Source: Bacteriovoracaceae bacterium (GTDB taxonomy: Bacteria > Bdellovibrionota > Bacteriovoracia > Bacteriovoracales > Bacteriovoracaceae). From it: a stretch of 64,000 nucleotides of DNA. Below, piece by piece: positions 7,639-16,814 of the stretch. The stretch lies in NCBI GenBank assembly GCA_029865945.1, contig JARXAH010000067.1, positions 1 through 64,000 on the forward strand, written 5' to 3'. The stretch's first letter is position 1; each line of letters begins with the position of its first letter. The notes below the pieces were generated by a model. That model made no database searches. It saw only the letters and a program-made list of their open reading frames with translations, and was not told the DNA's origin. The translations under genes were made by a program, and so were the position numbers.

Positions 7639-9147
7639 ATGAATGAGTATCAGCGAATTCGTTTAGAAAAAAGAAATGAATGGTCTCAGCGGCAAATTGC
7701 TTATCCTGGCAAATTTTTCAAGAAGTATCTTAGTGCAGAAGTGAAAGGCCTTGCTGATGGAACAGCTGACGTTTCAACGGCAGGTCGCTTGATGGCGATG
7801 CGAGTCATGGGGAAATTAACTTTTGCTCAACTACAGGATCACACGGGAAAAGTTCAAATTGCTTTTCAATCGGATTTATTAGGGGCAGAAGATTATAAAT
7901 TTTTTACCAAAAAATTAGACATTGGTGATTATATTGGAGTTGTGGGCGAAATGTTCACCACTCAAAAATTAGAAAAAACTTTGCAGGTGAAAAAATTGAC
8001 CTTGCTCTCCAAGAGCATTCGGCCGCTTCCAGAAAAGTTTCACGGACTACACGATCCCGAATTAAAGGCGCGCTACCGTTACCTTGATCTCATTATGAGC
8101 GAGGAGACCCGGGCAAAATTTGCGAAGCGATTAAAAACAATAAAATTCATTAGAAATTATTTGGACAATAATCAGTTTACAGAAGTAGACACTCCCATTT
8201 TACAATCCATTGCTTCTGGCGCCAGTGCCAGTCCTTTTGAAACTCATCACAACGCACTGAACATTCCTCTCTATCTTCGTATCGCTCCTGAAACGTACTT
8301 GAAGAGGCTTATTGCGGGCGGATACGAGCGCGTTTATGAATTAGGTAAATGTTTCAGAAATGAAGGGATTGATGCCTCTCACTTGCAAGAATTTACCATG
8401 CTAGAATTCTATGTTGCTTACTGGGATTACCTAGATAACATGCACTTTATTAAAGATTTAATTCAAAAAATGGTCATTGATGTCAACGGTAGTTCTATCG
8501 TGACCTATGAAGATCAGACCATTGATTTTGCGGGTGAATGGCCAGTCATGACTTATCGAGATCTCGTGCTTAAATACACAAAAGTTGATTTGGACCGAGT
8601 CCAAACTTTTGATGATCTCAAAGCGCAAATTAAAGAACTCAAACTAGAATTCCCAGTGGATAAATATGTTGGGTTGGGCGGACTTATTGATGGCCTTTAT
8701 AAACGATATTGTCGTCCACACTTAGTGCAACCCATTTTTATTACCAAGCATCACGTGGACCTTGTTCCGCTGGCAAGACGCAGCGATGAGAAGCCCCATG
8801 AACTCGATATGTTTCAATTAGTCATTAATGGCTGGGAAGTTGTAAAAGCGTATTCCGAGTTAGTCGATCCTACCGAGCAAAAACTACGCTTTGAAGAGCA
8901 AGCGAAGTTGGCCAAGGCCGGTGATGATGAGGCCATGATGATGGAAGAAGATTTCATTATGTGTATGGAGACGGGAATGCCACCGATCTCAGGACTTGGG
9001 CTTGGAGTCGAGCGCATGATTGCGCTACTCACTAATAGCTCAAATATTCGCGATATTATTTTCTTTCCAAGCTTAAGGCCTCCAAAAATAGAAGAAGCAG
9101 AGGCGCTGGAAGCGCCAGAGGGTGATGCAAGTGAAGGAAAAAAATAA
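7639..9147 (+). CDS. lysS: Lysyl-tRNA synthetase, class II
   Basis: This enzyme charges tRNA-Lys. It has an N-terminal OB-fold anticodon domain (about residues 45-150: AGRLMAMRVMGKLTFAQLQD) and a class II catalytic core with motif 2 (RCFRNEGIDASHLQEFTM) and motif 3 (GLGLGVERM). Length (502 residues) is normal for bacterial LysS. The last 20 residues form an acidic Glu/Ala-rich tail. leuS begins 2 bases after its stop, so the two synthetase genes are probably cotranscribed. Confidence 0.96.
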   Translation: MNEYQRIRLEKRNEWSQRQIAYPGKFFKKYLSAEVKGLADGTADVSTAGRLMAMRVMGKLTFAQLQDHTGKVQIAFQSDLLGAEDYKFFTKKLDIGDYIGVVGEMFTTQKLEKTLQVKKLTLLSKSIRPLPEKFHGLHDPELKARYRYLDLIMSEETRAKFAKRLKTIKFIRNYLDNNQFTEVDTPILQSIASGASASPFETHHNALNIPLYLRIAPETYLKRLIAGGYERVYELGKCFRNEGIDASHLQEFTMLEFYVAYWDYLDNMHFIKDLIQKMVIDVNGSSIVTYEDQTIDFAGEWPVMTYRDLVLKYTKVDLDRVQTFDDLKAQIKELKLEFPVDKYVGLGGLIDGLYKRYCRPHLVQPIFITKHHVDLVPLARRSDEKPHELDMFQLVINGWEVVKAYSELVDPTEQKLRFEEQAKLAKAGDDEAMMMEEDFIMCMETGMPPISGLGLGVERMIALLTNSSNIRDIIFFPSLRPPKIEEAEALEAPEGDASEGKK

Positions 9148-9148
9148 T

Positions 9149-11944
9149 ATGGAACATCAGTCCCCCAATCAATCCCAAAAAGAGGCACAAACTCCGAACC
9201 ATTATCCCTTTTCAAAATGGGAACAAAAGTGGCAAAAATTTTGGAAAGAAAATAAGACCTTTGAAGTCACCGAAGATAAGAACAAACCTAAATATTATAT
9301 CTTAGATATGTTTCCTTATCCTTCTGGTGCTGGATTGCATGTGGGGCACCCGCTCGGATACATCGCTTCTGATGTGCTGGCGAGGACGAAGCGTTTGCAA
9401 GGTTACAACGTTCTTCATCCCATGGGATATGATGCTTTTGGACTTCCTGCCGAGCAGTACGCCATTCAAACAGGACAACATCCGGCCATAACGACTAAAG
9501 AAAATCGTGAGCGCTACAGGGCGCAACTCGATGCCATTGGTTTTTCTTTCGATTGGTCGAGGGAAGTGGTGACGTGTGACCCAGAATATTATCACCATAC
9601 TCAAAGTGTCTTCATAGATTTATTTGAGAGTTGGTATGACAACGATCCAAAAGTAAATAAGGCCAGGCCAATCGTTGAATTAGTGAAACGTTTTGAAGCG
9701 CAAGATTTAAATTGGAAAAATTATTCTGAAAAAGAAAAATCAGATATTTTAATGAACTATCGTCTCGCTTATCTTTCAGAGGCGTCGGTTAATTGGTGCC
9801 CCCATTTGGGAACCGTGCTCGCCAATGATGAGATACAAGACGGAAGATCTGTTCGCGGGGGACATCCGGTAGAGCAAAAGAAAATGTGGCAGTGGCATTT
9901 AAGAATGACTGCCTATGCAGAGCGATTATTGAATGGTCTTACAGAAATTGATTGGCCACAGGCCGTTATTGATATGCAGCGCAACTGGATTGGAAAATCT
10001 GTCGGCGCGGAAATTGATTTTGCGATTGATGGGAACGCAGCACTCAAACTTAAAATTTTTACCACAAGACCTGATACCATTTTTGGATGTACCTTTATGG
10101 TCATCGCTCCTGAACATACAAATGCAAAAGATTTAGTAAAAGCGGAACAACAAAAAGCGGTGGATGATTTTTTATTGATTATGAAATCTAAGACCGAGCG
10201 CGATCGCCAAGAAAATATCATGGCGGCCCAAGGAATTTTCACAGGTAGTTATGCCATTCATCCTTTTTTAAAAACCAAAATTCCCATCTATATGGGCGAG
10301 TACGTTCTCGCAACGTACGGAACGGGCGCGATTATGGCGGTTCCGGGACATGATGAACGCGATTACCGTTTTGCAAAAAAACACGGACTCAAAATCGTTT
10401 CAATTTTGAAAGATGTGGACGTAAGTGAAGTGGCCAGTGAATCGAAGGAAGGCATTTTAAGTAATAGCGACTTTTTAAATGGTTTGCCGGTGAGTGAAGC
10501 GATTTCAAAAGTGATCGCAAAATTAGAAGAATTAAAAGTGGGAGTTGGCAAAACTCAATTCCGACTTCGCGACGCCATATTTGGGCGGCAACGATATTGG
10601 GGAGAGCCAATACCTGTTTATTTTGAAAATGGCATTCCAAAAACGATACCAAAAGACGAACTACCTTTGGTCTTACCTGATGTAGATAAATATTTGCCTA
10701 CCTCTACAGGAGAGCCGCCGCTGGCGCGTGCCAAAAATTGGAAGTACCAAGATAAATTTCCTATTGAGTACTCTACCATGCCTGGCTTTGCTGGTTCTTG
10801 CGCTTATTTTTTGCGCTACATGGATCCCAAAAATAAGAACACCCTCGTCGATAAATCTAAGGCCGATTATTGGGGACAGGTGGATTTTTATTTGGGTGGA
10901 TCAGAGCATGCTACCGGACATTTACTATATTCGAGGTTTTGGAATCACTTCTTATTTGATCTTGGAAAAATTTCCCACCGAGAACCATTTAAGAAATTAT
11001 TTAATCAAGGAATGATCTTAGGGCGTTCTCAATTTGTTTACCGACAAGTTGATAGTGGAAAATATGTTAGCTTTGATCGCTTGAAAGATTTTGGAGGCGA
11101 AGGAAAATTTACTAAAATTCACGTGGATGTGAAATTTGTAAAAAATGATATTTTGGATATCGAAAAATTTAAAAATTGGCGCGAAGAGTATAATAGTGCC
11201 GAATTTATTTTGGGCGACCATGGACAATATGTGTGTGGTAGCGCCATCGAGAAAATGTCTAAATCTTTTTATAATGTATTTAATCCCGATGACATTATTT
11301 CGGAATATGGTGCTGACGCCTTTCGTATGTACGAAATGTTTTTAGGGCCACTAGAACAGGCCAAGCCATGGAACATGAATGGGATTGAGGGTGTGTTTCG
11401 TTTTTTAAACAAACTCTGGCGCTTTTGGCATCAAGACGGAGAGTTAACGACTCCTAAGTGGTCGAGTGCACCTGCTACCGAAGAAGAACTAAAGGCGCTG
11501 CATACGCTCATCAAAAAATGTATGAGTGATATTGAAATTTTATCTATAAATACAATGGTCAGTAGTTTTATGATCGCGGGCCAAGAGTTGATGAAATTAG
11601 AATGCGATAAAAAAGATATTTGGGAAAAGTTTCTCATTTTACTTTCTCCGTTCGCTCCGCATTTTTGCGAAGAGATTTGGTCAACCATGGGGAAAGTTGG
11701 TTCCATTAGTTTTGCCAAATTTCCGGAGCTAAATGAAAGCTTTTTAGTGAGCAAAGTTTCTACGTACGCCATTTCTTTCAATGGAAAAACTAGGTTTACC
11801 GTGGATTTTCCGACGGAAATGGCGGCCACGGATGTGGAAGCCAAGGTAAAGGCGATGGATCAGACTACAAAATGGTGTGAAGGAAAAAATATTGTGAAAG
11901 TGATTGTAGTGCCCGGAAAAATTGTGAACCTAGTGTTAAAGTAA
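9149..11944 (+). CDS. leuS: Leucyl-tRNA synthetase
   Basis: This class I synthetase charges tRNA-Leu and edits mischarged tRNA. The HIGH region is FPYPSGAGLHVGHPLGY, the KMSKS loop is IEKMSKSFYN, and the CP1 editing domain has TTRPDTIFGCTFMV. Around residues 165-215 there is an extra segment (FESWYDNDPKVNKARPIVEL and onward) that E. coli LeuRS lacks and that resembles the longer Bacteroidetes-type LeuRS. I use the ATG at 9149, after GAAGG, rather than an open-frame start 27 bases upstream inside lysS. The gene ends 4 bases before the next one. Confidence 0.96.
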   Translation: MEHQSPNQSQKEAQTPNHYPFSKWEQKWQKFWKENKTFEVTEDKNKPKYYILDMFPYPSGAGLHVGHPLGYIASDVLARTKRLQGYNVLHPMGYDAFGLPAEQYAIQTGQHPAITTKENRERYRAQLDAIGFSFDWSREVVTCDPEYYHHTQSVFIDLFESWYDNDPKVNKARPIVELVKRFEAQDLNWKNYSEKEKSDILMNYRLAYLSEASVNWCPHLGTVLANDEIQDGRSVRGGHPVEQKKMWQWHLRMTAYAERLLNGLTEIDWPQAVIDMQRNWIGKSVGAEIDFAIDGNAALKLKIFTTRPDTIFGCTFMVIAPEHTNAKDLVKAEQQKAVDDFLLIMKSKTERDRQENIMAAQGIFTGSYAIHPFLKTKIPIYMGEYVLATYGTGAIMAVPGHDERDYRFAKKHGLKIVSILKDVDVSEVASESKEGILSNSDFLNGLPVSEAISKVIAKLEELKVGVGKTQFRLRDAIFGRQRYWGEPIPVYFENGIPKTIPKDELPLVLPDVDKYLPTSTGEPPLARAKNWKYQDKFPIEYSTMPGFAGSCAYFLRYMDPKNKNTLVDKSKADYWGQVDFYLGGSEHATGHLLYSRFWNHFLFDLGKISHREPFKKLFNQGMILGRSQFVYRQVDSGKYVSFDRLKDFGGEGKFTKIHVDVKFVKNDILDIEKFKNWREEYNSAEFILGDHGQYVCGSAIEKMSKSFYNVFNPDDIISEYGADAFRMYEMFLGPLEQAKPWNMNGIEGVFRFLNKLWRFWHQDGELTTPKWSSAPATEEELKALHTLIKKCMSDIEILSINTMVSSFMIAGQELMKLECDKKDIWEKFLILLSPFAPHFCEEIWSTMGKVGSISFAKFPELNESFLVSKVSTYAISFNGKTRFTVDFPTEMAATDVEAKVKAMDQTTKWCEGKNIVKVIVVPGKIVNLVLK

Positions 11945-11948
11945 ACTC

Positions 11949-13313
11949 ATGGAAACAAAACATCCAAAGTCTTTAGATGAATTAAAATCCCTCATCCTAA
12001 CCCAAGAAAAAATTCTACTTGCGAGCGCACAAACATCTACCGTGATCCCATGGTCGCAGCTTCAAAAATTAGCGCCTCAATATTTCGAAGACGGAAAATA
12101 CCCCTCTATTGTATCTCTCCAATCCCTTCCCTCAAAAATGGAATTAAGAAGTATCGAAGCTGAAAATGATTCGATCTATATTGAGGGCCCAGTGAGCTGG
12201 AGGGAGGCAGAGCAATTTGCCAGGTCTCATGGGCGGCGAATGATGACTATGCCGACGGAAGATTTGGCATCCGTCCTAGCTGGCCTTGCCACATCCTGTA
12301 CGGGTGAACATGCTTTCGGCTACGGGACGACCCGGGATCAAGTGGTATCGCTTTCTTACATGAATGACTTAGGGGAAGTCAATTTATTGGAAGCAAGTAA
12401 ATCCTTGAAGTCTATTTTGCCGGTAGGTTTCAATTTTGAAGCGCTTAGCGAATTTCAAAATTTTTATCAGCTAAATTACAAAAATTTCAAAAATGCCCCC
12501 TTTCAACGATTAAATAAAGCGACTGATTTACTAGTGGGATCTGAAGGACATTTCGGCCCAATTTTAAGTGCAACTCTTGAGACCACCAAGGCCGAAAGTG
12601 TAAGTCACTTATTTATCCCGTTGAAACACAAATGGTACGAAGATTTTTCTTCCCACCTGAAGTTGTTTCAATGGGGACAAAAGTTTCGAGGAAAGATCTT
12701 AGCGTTTGAGTTTTTAGATTGCGATAGCTTGAAGTTTGCATCAAAGATAGATGTGGGGGAGTCCCTAAATAATAATCAAGACTACTTATTCTTTGAAGTT
12801 CTAGAAAATTCAGTAGAGGAGTTATTTGAGTCGCTAAGTACCAATGCTATTGATTTTGAAATTGATGTTGATCAGATATTTAATATGGAGTCGGCCAAAT
12901 TTCAATTACTTCGAAAATCCATTCCTCGGGCAGTAGCGGAACATGTTGATCGTTTGAAAATTATTAAGCAAGGGACTGACGTGCAGGTGAGTCCTGATCT
13001 TTTTGGAAAGCTACTTGAGCAATATAAGATTTTTAAAAACAAGAACATCGAATCCATTTTGTTTGGTCATTTTGGCGATGCGCATTTGCACTATAATTTT
13101 TTTCCTAAGAACTCATGGGAAGCCAACAAAGTACAAATTGAACTCGAAGAGCTTTATAGTGCATTACCAAAATGGGGATCAGTTTCCCCATTTGCTGAGC
13201 ATGGCGTGGGTATGATTAAAAAGAAGTATATCGCTAATTTTAATTCAAGTTTAAATGAAGGAATCATTACAATTTTGAAGAATCGCTATGCAAAAAATAA
13301 ATTATTTTTCTAG
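11949..13313 (+). CDS. FAD-linked oxidase (GlcD / D-lactate dehydrogenase-like)
   Basis: The order of motifs matches the VAO/PCMH flavoprotein family. An FAD-binding half includes TSCTGEHAFGYGTTRDQVV and LLVGSEGHFGPILSATLE. A C-terminal cap follows with GHFGDAHLHYNFFP and EHGVGMIKKKY, which in GlcD and D-lactate dehydrogenases hold substrate- and metal-binding His/Glu residues. The usual PxxxxEV PP-loop near the N terminus is not clear, and at 454 residues it is shorter than Dld-type enzymes. It probably oxidises a D-2-hydroxy acid; the exact substrate is not readable. It follows leuS by 4 bases, perhaps as the last gene of that transcript. Confidence 0.75.
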   Translation: METKHPKSLDELKSLILTQEKILLASAQTSTVIPWSQLQKLAPQYFEDGKYPSIVSLQSLPSKMELRSIEAENDSIYIEGPVSWREAEQFARSHGRRMMTMPTEDLASVLAGLATSCTGEHAFGYGTTRDQVVSLSYMNDLGEVNLLEASKSLKSILPVGFNFEALSEFQNFYQLNYKNFKNAPFQRLNKATDLLVGSEGHFGPILSATLETTKAESVSHLFIPLKHKWYEDFSSHLKLFQWGQKFRGKILAFEFLDCDSLKFASKIDVGESLNNNQDYLFFEVLENSVEELFESLSTNAIDFEIDVDQIFNMESAKFQLLRKSIPRAVAEHVDRLKIIKQGTDVQVSPDLFGKLLEQYKIFKNKNIESILFGHFGDAHLHYNFFPKNSWEANKVQIELEELYSALPKWGSVSPFAEHGVGMIKKKYIANFNSSLNEGIITILKNRYAKNKLFF

Positions 13314-13688
13314 TATTATTATTTCAACATTAAATAAGTCAAAAATAACAAATTTTTTATCTGGCTTATTATACAGTGTAGCTATTGTTTTTTATTATTC
13401 ATTCACAAAAATCACTTAAGATAACCCTCAAGGGGCAAGGGATACTGGTAGGTTTCCTTGGTTTGTCTGTTTGTATTTACTCAATAGAGAGCAAAAAAAT
13501 TTTCTGCTCTAGAGGTAGGAATTATTGTTGCAAGCTTCTTTTATACATTTATACCCATTGAACTTTTGTTTTCAGGGTGCGTATTCGTCGTCGACGTATA
13601 TCCATACGTCTTCCTCCTCATCCACTACCTTGAAAACAAAATTTCCAATGATTATAGCGAATCTTTACTTGGATATAAGCTTAGTTAG
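13288..13688 (+). pseudogene. Frameshifted remnant of a membrane-protein gene
   Basis: Three consecutive reading frames carry plausible membrane-protein sequence. An ATG at 13288, overlapping the oxidase end, starts a 43-residue hydrophobic piece (FLSGLLYSVAIVFYYSF). A second frame continues with LKGQGILVGFLGLSVCIYS. After an A7/T4 run a third frame gives LEVGIIVASFLYTFIPIELL and ends at TAG 13686-13688. No single frame spans the region. The middle piece looks like a transporter helix, but I cannot name the family. A GC-rich block inside it (13575-13630) uses almost only C-ending codons, unlike its surroundings, and coincides with the repeat element listed separately. Positions 13689-13872 show nothing further. 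Confidence 0.4.
13564..13641. repeat. GC-rich hairpin repeat, copy A
   Basis: Imperfect inverted arms (TTTTGTTTTCAGGGT and its near complement ACCTTGAAAACAAAA) enclose a GC-rich core with a perfect 7-bp hairpin, GACGTAT-atcc-ATACGTC (13593-13610). Read on the minus strand it shares GTTTTCAAG, AGACGT-N8-ACGTCG and ACGCAC..TGRAAA, in the same order, with the element at 47436-47564. The two inner stems differ by paired changes (AT/AT against GC/GC). It sits inside a decayed gene and is much richer in GC than the flanks, which suggests insertion. Confidence 0.5.
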
Positions 13689-13872
13689 TTTAAATTAATA
13701 ATTCAGTTCATGCAGTATACGTTTGATTAAATAATTAGATTATGAAAACTAAATTTTAAGTTGAGTGTTTTTGTGTGAGAATTATTTTTAAACTCTTCTC
13801 GATATATTGGAAAAAATTTCTCTTTTCATGTTTAAATAAGAGTAAAGAGACAATTTAATAAAAGAAAATATC

Positions 13873-14610
13873 ATGAAAACGTTTGGGGTTTTAGTTCCTG
13901 TATATAATGAAGAGAATACAATACTAAAAATCATGGAAAAAATTGAATCCCTTGAATTTATCTATGAAGCCATTATTGTTGATGATGGTTCGACTGATTC
14001 AAGTTTTGAAATTATTCAAAAATTCAAATCCAATAAAATAAAATTCTTTAAGCTTGAATCAAATATGGGTAAAACAGCTGCAATTAATTTTGCTCTTAAG
14101 CAGTCTACTTGCGATATTGTCGCTATTCAGGATGCTGATCTCGAATATGATCCTGCTGAACTTGAAGAATTAGTAAGGCCCATATTCAATGGATTAGCGG
14201 ATGTGGTTTACGGAAGTAGATTCATGGTTAAGAAAGCATCTAGAGTTCTCTATTTTTACCATTTTTTAGCAAATAAATTTTTAACTTGTATGAGTAATTT
14301 TTTTACGAATTATAATATGACGGATATTGAAACATGTTACAAAGTATTTAGAAGGGAAATTTTATCTGAATACTCTTTTACAAGTAAAGGTTTTGGTATG
14401 GAAGTAGAGTTATCAGCTTTGTTTTCGTTCCTTAATTGCAGAGTCTATGAAGCTCCGATTTCCTACTATGGTAGAACATACGAAGAAGGGAAAAAAGTTT
14501 CTTACATTGATGGTGTTTGGGCAATCTATTACATTTTATATTTTAACTTAATCGCTCCAAAGACTAAAATTTTTAAATCCCAAAAAATGAAATGGCTTAG
14601 AAATAGGTAA
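13873..14610 (+). CDS. Family 2 glycosyltransferase (dolichyl-phosphate-mannose-synthase-like)
   Basis: The GT-A fold signature is clear: VLVPVYNEENTI at the start, IIVDDGSTDSSFE at about residue 40, the metal-binding QDADLEYDP near residue 90, and YGSRF. At 245 residues it has the soluble DPM1/GtrB catalytic domain without C-terminal membrane helices. Such enzymes transfer a sugar from a nucleotide donor to polyprenyl phosphate at the inner face of the membrane. Next door, convergent and with stops 2 bases apart, is a polytopic GT-C-like protein that could use a polyprenyl-linked sugar on the outer face. That pairing is an inference. Confidence 0.82.
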   Translation: MKTFGVLVPVYNEENTILKIMEKIESLEFIYEAIIVDDGSTDSSFEIIQKFKSNKIKFFKLESNMGKTAAINFALKQSTCDIVAIQDADLEYDPAELEELVRPIFNGLADVVYGSRFMVKKASRVLYFYHFLANKFLTCMSNFFTNYNMTDIETCYKVFRREILSEYSFTSKGFGMEVELSALFSFLNCRVYEAPISYYGRTYEEGKKVSYIDGVWAIYYILYFNLIAPKTKIFKSQKMKWLRNR

Positions 14611-14611
14611 A

Positions 14612-16762
14612 TTAAGGGGACATTCTATTTTTTAATATTTTTATATCTCTACCATTAAATTCATAAATATTCCATTTTTCATAATAAGAAATAGCATCCA
14701 TAATTCTCTCTGAATCCGCCCATTCTTTAATCTGAATGCTATTTGTAAATGATGGATCGAACACAAAAGACAATGCTAGTTGTCCCTGCCAGCCTTGATC
14801 TTTAAGTAAGATTAAACTTTTTTTGCCATTAATTATTTTAGCTTGTTCTTTTAGGTTACTTTTTACTCCATTGTAATCTACATAGCTAGGTAATACTTTG
14901 AAATCAAATTGAATCCAATAAACTAAAAGTATCAATATTGTAGCAATAAACAAATAGCCAATTGTTTTTGAGCTAGAATAGATTTTTTCAAAAAATAGCA
15001 CAATACCTGAGCATGAAAGCATGTATATCGCAAAATAAGATTCATACATAAACCTTGAGCCATATCCATGTAAACCTTGTGAATTGTATAAAGTGTGAGA
15101 TAAGGCCAATGTAAAAAACATTCCAAATAACGATATTTCTAGTTTCCCTCTTTTAATCAGTAGCGCAAATATTGCAAAACTACTAATAAGATAACCGAGT
15201 GGCCAAGCAGCAAGGGAACCAAAAATCTGATTTAGTGTAGCATCTTGGTAATTTAAACCATAGAAAAGATTATGTAATCCAATTGATAATCCTGATTTTG
15301 AATAAGGATTAAGAAAGAATGATCCACTTGTGAGTTTTTGATCAATTAACATTAAAATCATCACCAATCCAAACCCAAGAGAGGCCCAAAGATATTGCGA
15401 AATGTTCTTTTTCCAATGAAAATCATTTTTATAAACTAACAAGCAAAGCCATGGCGCAAATGAAATACCAGTTAAGGGGCGAATGGCTATGATTATTCCC
15501 CCCGCGATGCCGATAGTAATCAATTTTACAATTGGAAATTTTTCGCAATAGATTAAAAAAATAATTATAATAACCAATAATTGAGTGAAAATATGGTTCA
15601 TATAGTCACCACTTAAAAGAATACTAAGTGGTGACAAAGTTAACATCATCGAAAATAAAACAGCTTCCAAGTAACCATATTGCCTAAAAACAAAAACGGT
15701 TCCGAAAAATAGCCCAATAAGTGAATAGATTGGATTAGCAAGAAATTCTATTCCTAAACTTAAAAAAGGGACTATAAAAGCCGGCCAAAAATGAAGATAC
15801 TCTGTAAGAATTAATTTATTTTCTCGTTGCACTTCATGTAATACGTCAATCAAAGAATTCAAAATAGGTGGAACATCCATCTGAATCATACCGGCCATTA
15901 AAATTTTTGCTTGTTTGAGGTATATCGCTGAATCAGGGATATGGGGAATAGAGCCCAAAACATTTTCTTGAAAATAGACGCGTATAAAAATATGTAGAGC
16001 TGCAGTGGTTGCTAAAGATAATAAAATAAATTTTTTTTTTCTTTTTTTAACGTTTGTTTTATTTTCTAATTTATCGCTTGGAGTTAAGTTATAGAAGAAT
16101 AAAATGATTGTAGTAAGAATACAAAATTCAATAAAAAAATTGATTATTCTAAGAAAGTTTACTTTTATTGATTCGATGACGTATCCACCATCGCATTTTT
16201 CATTTACACATAAAAAGTAATCGTTATCAAGAAATCCATCTCTCGAAGTAAAAGTTACTGGTTTTAGGCCTTCCAGAACAATGGTATTATTTCCTCTCCC
16301 AATAAAGGTAAAATTAAGTGTTTGACTAGATCCTTTTTCAATTAATATATTTCTTTCTTCATTTGAAAAATCATCTGTATTAATTGACCAATCTTGAAAA
16401 TCAAGCTGTTTGCTATTGTTTTTAGTTTCTGATTTTTCAAATGTAAAAAATCTGCCAAATAGAAAAAAATTATTTCTTTCTAGAATGATTTCTTCATTTG
16501 TATTGTTTTTTTTATTTGTAATTTTTACTAATCCACTATGAGATAATGTACTTTGTTGAGATAAAATTTTAATTTTTGTAAATTCTTGTAATTTTTCATT
16601 TCTGGGAATGGATAATTTACTTTCATGGATGGAGAAAGTGATTCTATTCGGATCAATATCAATTTTTAAAACATTTTGAAACTTAAGAAATTGAGAAGTT
16701 ACAATTAAAATTAATAAAATAATAAAAAGTGTTGTTTGTTTGAATTGTAAAATTAATTTCAT
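14612..16762 (-). CDS. Polytopic membrane protein, probable GT-C-type glycosyltransferase
   Basis: The 716-residue protein starts with one hydrophobic segment, then about 180 mainly polar residues predicted to be periplasmic, then roughly ten membrane helices (for example IIGLFFGTVFVFRQYGYLEA and FAIFALLIKRG). The sequence IPHIPDSAIYLKQAKILMAG after the second helix resembles the acidic first loop of ArnT/PMT-like enzymes. HGYGSRFMYESYFAIYMLS is also typical of that class. The large N-terminal outer domain is unusual. It may glycosylate a lipid or protein on the periplasmic side using the lipid-linked sugar made by its neighbour. The family assignment is moderate and the substrate is unknown. 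Confidence 0.6.
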   Translation of the reverse strand: MKLILQFKQTTLFIILLILIVTSQFLKFQNVLKIDIDPNRITFSIHESKLSIPRNEKLQEFTKIKILSQQSTLSHSGLVKITNKKNNTNEEIILERNNFFLFGRFFTFEKSETKNNSKQLDFQDWSINTDDFSNEERNILIEKGSSQTLNFTFIGRGNNTIVLEGLKPVTFTSRDGFLDNDYFLCVNEKCDGGYVIESIKVNFLRIINFFIEFCILTTIILFFYNLTPSDKLENKTNVKKRKKKFILLSLATTAALHIFIRVYFQENVLGSIPHIPDSAIYLKQAKILMAGMIQMDVPPILNSLIDVLHEVQRENKLILTEYLHFWPAFIVPFLSLGIEFLANPIYSLIGLFFGTVFVFRQYGYLEAVLFSMMLTLSPLSILLSGDYMNHIFTQLLVIIIIFLIYCEKFPIVKLITIGIAGGIIIAIRPLTGISFAPWLCLLVYKNDFHWKKNISQYLWASLGFGLVMILMLIDQKLTSGSFFLNPYSKSGLSIGLHNLFYGLNYQDATLNQIFGSLAAWPLGYLISSFAIFALLIKRGKLEISLFGMFFTLALSHTLYNSQGLHGYGSRFMYESYFAIYMLSCSGIVLFFEKIYSSSKTIGYLFIATILILLVYWIQFDFKVLPSYVDYNGVKSNLKEQAKIINGKKSLILLKDQGWQGQLALSFVFDPSFTNSIQIKEWADSERIMDAISYYEKWNIYEFNGRDIKILKNRMSP

Positions 16763-16814
16763 TAAGAATAAGTGTAATTCATCTCATGTTGAAAAAAAAT
16801 GTTAATTGATATTA

